This document shows positions 58,706-64,000 of a stretch of DNA of 64,000 nt, one piece after another (within the stretch, counting starts at the first letter, position 1; the number at the start of each line of letters is the position of its first letter). The position numbers were made by a program, and so were the translations under genes. A model generated the notes under the pieces. It was not told where the DNA came from and did not search any database. It saw only the letters and a list, made by a program, of their open reading frames with translations. The stretch spans positions 6,731,262 through 6,795,261 of the forward strand of contig JABACO010000008.1 of NCBI GenBank assembly GCA_013339895.1, read 5' to 3'. This DNA comes from Ephydatia muelleri (taxonomy: Eukaryota; Porifera; Demospongiae; Spongillida; Spongillidae).

Positions 58706-59688
58706 CCGGGGCCCGTTCTTTGTGTCTCTATGTGGTTGTGGTTGTTTGCAGGCGTGCACAACGACGCTAAACCAATTCAGTGTCATGGGAGGGGGAGGTG
58801 AGGGTGGCAGGCGTGCTGTGGACAATGGATGGGAGGGAGATATATGTTTCTGTCGTTTGTACGGAGTTAAATTAGACAGAAACTAAGCTCCCTCCCAATG
58901 CGATTGGTCAGACAGCACGTGGTGGCCACGTGGGGGGGGTATATGTAGGGTGGAAGGGGCGTAACAATTCAGTCTAAGCGTTTGTGCACACTGAAAACTT
59001 TCCCCGGGAGGGTTGTATGTTTCACGTAATGCAGGCAAGAAGCAGGAAAAGAGGTTCCTTAGCCAGAGAGCAGATCATGAAGTCGGAACATTGTGTTTGT
59101 TGTTTGTGAGCGGTTATTGTTTGGTTATTTTCCTACTGTGTGGATTTTCCCCACTGGGTTTTTTCCCACAGAGGTTTTTTCCGTGCAGGTGTGTGGGCCC
59201 ACCCTGCTAAATTAATTATGCGTTTGGCCCCCGCTCTGTGTGTTCGTGTGTGTTGTTGATGGAAAGTTCATAGATGTGGTTGGAATGTGTTGAGGTGGAA
59301 GTTGTATGTGGTTGTGGTTGTTTGCAGGCGTGCACAACGACGCTAAACCAATTCAGTGTCATGGGAGGGGGAGGTGAGGGTGGCAGGCGTGCTGTGGACA
59401 ATGGATGGGAGGGAGGTCATCTTTCAAGCTCTGATCGATGTGGTTAGTAAAACTCACCACACTTAACTAATGCGTACCGAGAGTTTATAAATTAAAATGG
59501 CACCGCCCTCTTCAAACATAGCCCTAGAATAATGACAAATCAGAACTGAGAAGGTTGCCATTTGGAAGATTTACCTTACCACGAGCCATACAATAGCCAA
59601 GACATGCAGGAAGTGAGTTCGGAGGCTGGCTATAGCGTTTGAGTTATGCTGAATAGATATTCAGTAAGGTTACAGTACATGATATACA

Positions 59689-60064
59689 CAGGAAAAAGTT
59701 TGAAACGTCCAGGCATGGTTTTTCAAGGTGGCTTTTAGCGTAAAACCACTCTGGGATTGGATGTCTAGCGTGGGAATAGCGTAAAAACCATCGCGTAAAA
59801 AACCATATGGTCTTGTCCTGGTTTTGTCGAACAAAAACCATTGACCATGTTGAAGCAATGAATTTGCTTCAACATCGTTTTTGCTTCAACAATGGTTGTT
59901 GTTCAGGACAAGACCATATATGGTTTTTACGATATTCGCACCCTGGACGCTAAATTCCAGGATGGTTTGTACGCTATTCCCACGCTAGACATCCAATCCC
60001 AGAGTGGTTTTACGCTAAAAGCCACCCTGAAAAACCATGCCTGGACGTTTCTAACTTTTTCCTG
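59689..60064. repeat. Fold-back MITE, right-block copy
   Basis: Duplicate of 31811-32204 with two small internal losses, near 59791 and near 59903. Confidence 0.88.
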
Positions 60065-60155
60065 TGATAACGGGAGTGATGTGTCTGATGGGAACAGTGA
60101 TGGCACCATGCTGCATACCACCTCCAGATAAGAATAGCTGGAAGGGTGGGATAAA

Positions 60156-60190
<35 letters not shown>

Positions 60191-61573
60191 GGGGGGACAG
60201 GGGAGATGGATGCTAGGTTGAAGAATTAGTGCTTCTAGCTGACATCAGATTATACTATCTTGATCTTTTTTCTTGTCTCCAAAGATGACCCCAACCACCT
60301 CTGCAGCCCTCAGTTGCCGCTGCAAACGTTAACAACCACACAGACCTTGATGTTTATCAGTGCAGAGTGTAGTATATACATAGGCTTGTCAACGATGGTC
60401 CAGTTTTTCAGACACGAACCCATAGTAGGATTCCACATTTAATATGGATAGCCAGACTTCTCTAACCCTTACACCTCATCACTCCCTGGCACCTCGGAAA
60501 CTGGGGTAGGCTCTACCTCCTTGTCGTGTTTGCAAGGTATCAGGAGAAGTTACAGACATTTTTTGTGCTTACTTCAGCGCCCCTCTGTAGCTGTACAACG
60601 AGGCAATGCTGCTTCTAGCCCAGTGACATGTAAGCATGGAGGCCAGGGATGTTACATCACACCATAATACATGTAAGCTGAGAGACACACGAGTGGAATT
60701 CTTTCACTGGGCTCATCTTTCTGTTAGGATAAGAGGTCGGCTCTCAGTGCTGATACTTCATAGCCATGTCCAGCTGATATCCTAGTGGGACTGGGATCGA
60801 GGAAAGCCAGCTGCATTCGCATGATGTCACTGTTTGTCTCATCGCTGAATCCAAATATTTTTAAAATGAGCAACAGCAGGTGAGTAGGAGAGTTGAGAGT
60901 GCACGCTGCTATTGAGTCCCAGGTACACTGAGTTGGGGTGGGTGGGGGACCCTCTTGTGGTTAAGTCCTATGGGGTATGGGCACAAGGGTGCTCCTCACA
61001 TCTGGCGATCTGGTCTTGTACACTTTTAATCCCAGGTCCCAAATCACTTTGGAACTATATGGAAGACTGCACCGTAGGGTCAATGCTAGAGCCACCCTAT
61101 CCGGCTTATTCTAGTTCATTTAGTAGTTTTATGTTGAGTTGTATTTGTGCATTGCATCATTATCAATTTTTATACAAAGAAAATTTAACAATCATAACAA
61201 TTTAATTTAATTTCAAAATGCTGCTCACACACAATATAAACACACATACAGTTTAACTCTTTCTTGGGCAAAGCCAATCATTACCTTACACATGTTTAGC
61301 CAATCATTACCTTACACATGTTTTGCTAAATAAAAGTGTTGTGCATTGCAGGAAAACGTAGATAGCAACAACTTACACTATATGACCAGGAAACAACGTA
61401 TCAATATGTTGTTGACTGCAAAGTGCTAACTGTTTATAGATAAACAGACCTGCGGCGCAATATTGCTCTGTTGCCTGTGAAAGAGTAAACACTCATGCAT
61501 GAAGAGGTGTATAAGGGAGGGGGGGCACAATCCCAGCAGAATGGCTCTTGAATAATAATAGTCATAATAAGGC
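60065..61573. other. Non-coding, duplicate of 32205-33810
   Basis: It includes a G run of about 33 (60157-60189) and only two copies of the 26-bp repeat. No gene was recognised. Confidence 0.5.
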
Positions 61574-61993
61574 ATGTTGTTGTCATTCATCAGGAGTGCC
61601 TACCAGTGTGTCAGGGTTGTTTTCAGCACCTCAAAAAAATATTTACATTCTATTGATGACTTTAATGAGCGCGTTCCATCTAGTGATGCCATTACTGCTG
61701 AATCAGCTGGTCACCACACCATGAAAATACTCTTTGGTGGGATTGAGGAGACTACTGTGTTCAGGAACATGTTTGCAAATTCATCACTACCATGCCTGTT
61801 CTCAGTGTCATCTCCTCATGCTTCAGATTGGCTTTCGGCTGTTTCTTCACCTGGGCCTAATCTCCATTTTGAGCAAGATATCATCTGTATGGGTGTACAG
61901 ATGTTGACCATCCAAACCCACTCCCAGCCTCAAGAAGTGTGTTCCTGGCCTGGAACACACTTGTGTGCAGAACTGAAAAACATGGTGGCCTAA
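61574..61993 (+). pseudogene. Remnant resembling the region downstream of a reverse transcriptase (right copy)
   Basis: 139-codon open frame with SFIRSAYQCVRVVFSTSKKY, then SSPHASDWLSAVSSPG. The left copy (33815-34230) differs by a one-base change of frame at about 33948. The resemblance to retroelement RT-adjacent modules is by motif only. Confidence 0.35.
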
Positions 61994-62497
61994 TGTGTAT
62001 ACTTTACGCCTATATGATTACACCTCCTCCTCTTCCTTCCTCGTTTGTAAAGACTGTTTTGTATTGTCAGCGAATGCAATCAAATTCTTTCGCTCCCCCC
62101 GTAACGAGTTCGCTTGGCTTCATGCACATGCCATAGAGCTTGCCGAGTTGAATTCTGCGCTTTCTTTGGTATCCATGCAGCCCACTGAAAGGCCCGCTTG
62201 ACTTCACACTGTATCTGCACGTATCGTGCAATTGCTCTTCGCTTCTTTTTAAAATCAAAGTTCTCCTATGTTACACTTGTAGCTGAAACCAGGAATGAAC
62301 CAGCTAGACCCGCGGGAGGAAAAAGGTGGATCCTGATATACATAATTATATAACTCAACCTGACGTTCCACTCAAATGCACGATTCAACAGAGTGACCTG
62401 ATATACACGTTGTTTTTGTTGCGGCTTACTGTTAAATAGGCAAGCTCGTGTGCATAACTATAAGTTACTTTACATGCCAATAAATGGCAGTTCTGAA

Positions 62498-62929
62498 TTA
62501 CATTCCCATAACGATGGCAAACTCCTCGTAGTTTATTTTTCCATCTCCGTTCTTGTCCGCTTTCGCCATGTAGCGGGCTAGAACGTCTCCACTGACTTTC
62601 TGACCAGACACCTCCATTGCGCTCCTAAGTTCATCTGCCGTAAGGTAACCATCTCCATTTTTGTCCAGTGCTTGGAAATACTTCAATACACGGTCGCTCT
62701 TCATTTTCTGAGCAACCATAGCGACAAATTCATCGAACTCAATGGATCCATTGCGGTCGGTATCGACGGAATTCAAAAAGGCATTCACCTGACGTGCATT
62801 GGTCGAATGACCAAGAGATTCCATCAAGGGAGCCAGTTCTTCCCCGCCAATGCTTCCGTTTCCATCCGTGTCATACCGATTAAAATACTCTCTGAACATT
62901 GCCAGTTGATCAGCTGTAAAATTTGCCAT
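62498..62929 (-). CDS. Calmodulin-like protein, four EF-hands (right copy)
   Basis: 143 residues from the ATG at 62929, identical to the left copy (34735-35166) except His15 to Tyr. All four EF-hand loops are intact. At least one synonymous change (AAA/AAG in the fourth loop) also separates them. Both copies keep open frames and the same upstream sequence for about 70 bp, so both may be expressed. Confidence 0.92.
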   Translation of the reverse strand: MANFTADQLAMFREYFNRYDTDGNGSIGGEELAPLMESLGHSTNARQVNAFLNSVDTDRNGSIEFDEFVAMVAQKMKSDRVLKYFQALDKNGDGYLTADELRSAMEVSGQKVSGDVLARYMAKADKNGDGKINYEEFAIVMGM

Positions 62930-62990
62930 TTTCCTTGAAGGTAAACACTGCTACTCTATACTGATCCCAAAATTCCAGCTTTACTTACTA

Positions 62991-63163
62991 GGTTGCGTAG
63001 TAACGTAATCACTAAATACGTGCCATTTTGCAGTGCAGATTATTAATCGGCTATCGGTTATTGTAATTATGAACTTTATAATTATCAAGAATCGATTGAA
63101 ATTAACTGCTATACTATATACTGTACTAGCTAGTTTTTTTTTTTTTCTAAAGTGAATATTTAC
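62991..63163. other. Junction segment specific to the right block
   Basis: AT-rich, with a T run at 63134-63147. It replaces the 6.3 kb found between the same flanks in the left block. Confidence 0.6.
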
Positions 63164-63324
63164 TACGTTTGATTCAGCCGTTAAGTACGCCACAACTACT
63201 ACATTCTAGAGCTCCAAACCTTAGCACTTAAGCGTACAAGCGTAGTTTTCGTTGTATGTGAATAGCCTCTCTCTGGACGCTTTTTCTGTGAGAAGTTGTG
63301 ACCTTTTCAAAACGGTCGAGATCA

Positions 63325-64000
63325 AGGGATCAACCGCGCGAGTGCCAGGTCAATAACCATTGCAGGGTCTGTGGCTATACATGTAGGCTACTGACGGGTT
63401 TGAGGTCGTCCAATCCTACGTACGATTGCAGTGCTTATAATCATCATCTGCACTGATCATGATGTTGACCTTCATGCATTTCCAAGTAAATTCTGCAAAA
63501 CATGCTATCTGGTTGTTCAGCGCCATATCAAGGCATCGTCAACCAAGACGCCTCACAGATGCGCATGATCAAGACATATGACTGGACCAAACATTCGTCA
63601 CACAGCTGTGAGGTAAATACATTCAATGACCGTACTATGCATAGATACTGACTGACTGCATGACGTATTCTTCAACGTCAATCCACTCACAGCGAGCTAA
63701 AAAACTATTAAAAAATTCCAGGCAGGCTGCCTGGAATCACACCCAAAGTTTTAAAGACAGATGTTGAAGCCATTGCACCATCACAGGTTTCATCGCAGCT
63801 TGAGCAACCACCTCTATGTGCCAACCAGGCCTTGTCTGAACCAGCTTCTGTGTCATATATGCACAAAGGTACAACCATTGCAGTTAGATTGCAGCGCAGT
63901 AGTGTGCAGTGGATGCCTATCTGAATGGATAACCATTTCAGCCAGCACTAAATGTCCATGTTGTGTTTCACGCCACAATTTGACATTACAAAGTATCCAC
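63325..64000 (+). pseudogene. RAG1 N-terminal-like gene (right copy, runs off window)
   Basis: Same layout as 41691-42622: RCRVCG-equivalent, FPSKFCKTCYLVVQ, then the exon joined after CTGTGAG|GTAAAT and the start of the RING. The start ATG is AGG here. Extra bases occur near 63379 (ACATGTAGG) and near 63560, and two short losses lie near 63838-63870. It is more decayed than the left copy. Confidence 0.65.

Larger units (their letters stand above)
52254..59415 (+). mobile_element. Ngaro/DIRS-type tyrosine-recombinase retroelement
   Basis: It has split direct repeats in the order A1 (52254-52416), coding region, B1 (58729-58839), A2 (58840-59002), B2 (59305-59415). A copies are 163 bp and B copies 111 bp, nearly identical. 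It encodes a gag/RT/RNase H frame and a tyrosine recombinase. No target duplication: the uninterrupted site at 31531-31545 in the left block shows a clean insertion, as expected of recombinase-mediated integration. It looks whole apart from a 2.0-kb DNA element inserted near the gag start. Young by repeat identity. Confidence 0.92.
49324..62990. repeat. Segmental duplication, right copy (partner 28455-35236)
   Basis: The left junction joins gypsy sequence (to 49323) to a point inside the 354-bp MITE. The copy runs to 62990 just upstream of the calmodulin-like gene. Internal differences: the Ngaro insertion (52254-59415), a 24-bp local duplication at about 50655, a duplicated ATACATGTC block at about 51610, and shorter AC and minisatellite arrays. 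Confidence 0.93.

Overview
This window is animal nuclear DNA, most likely from a sponge (inferred, about 0.6). Three things point there: intron-split TRAF-type RING/MATH genes in a cluster, a eukaryotic ABCF3 translation-factor gene with many short exons, and a dense mix of metazoan element families (Merlin, Penelope-like, Ty3/gypsy, Ngaro/DIRS-type, fold-back MITEs). No tRNA, rRNA, CRISPR array or bacterial operon was seen.

Positions 1-15814 hold a cluster of TRAF-like genes, all on the minus strand. The 5' RING exon of one copy runs off the left edge (1-195). A second copy (6786-10261) has all its exons but a broken MATH end. A third copy (from 14897) has an intact MATH end but is cut by a 1000-N scaffold gap (15815-16814).

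Positions 17050-31542 hold an ABCF3 ortholog on the minus strand. I traced 17 exons in continuous splice phase, from the start codon to the linker before the second ATPase domain. The rest should lie in or beyond the gap. Its introns are full of microsatellites and minisatellites. Five exons carry one-base frame disruptions.

Positions 28455-35236 (ABCF3 exons 1-5, the upstream region and a whole calmodulin-like gene) are repeated in the same orientation at 49324-62990. A RAG1 N-terminal-like gene follows each copy (41691-42622 and 63325-64000, the second running off the window). The two blocks differ mainly by inserted elements and repeat copy number, so they are either a recent tandem duplication or two haplotypes placed in series.

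The left block carries an extra 6.3 kb (35237-41530) holding a Merlin DNA transposon and a broken Ty3/gypsy fossil. Between the blocks are a 43-bp satellite (43338-44003) and a gypsy fossil interrupted by a Penelope-like element that carries a hammerhead ribozyme. In the right block a near-complete Ngaro-type tyrosine-recombinase retroelement (52254-59415) sits in codon 2 of the duplicated ABCF3. That element is itself interrupted by a 2.0-kb TA-flanked DNA element (52509-54525) carrying a RecQ-like helicase fragment and a Cys-rich ORF. A shorter element with similar ends lies at 19715-20460. This RecQ-bearing family, the RAG1-like genes and the three-level nest are the most interesting contents.
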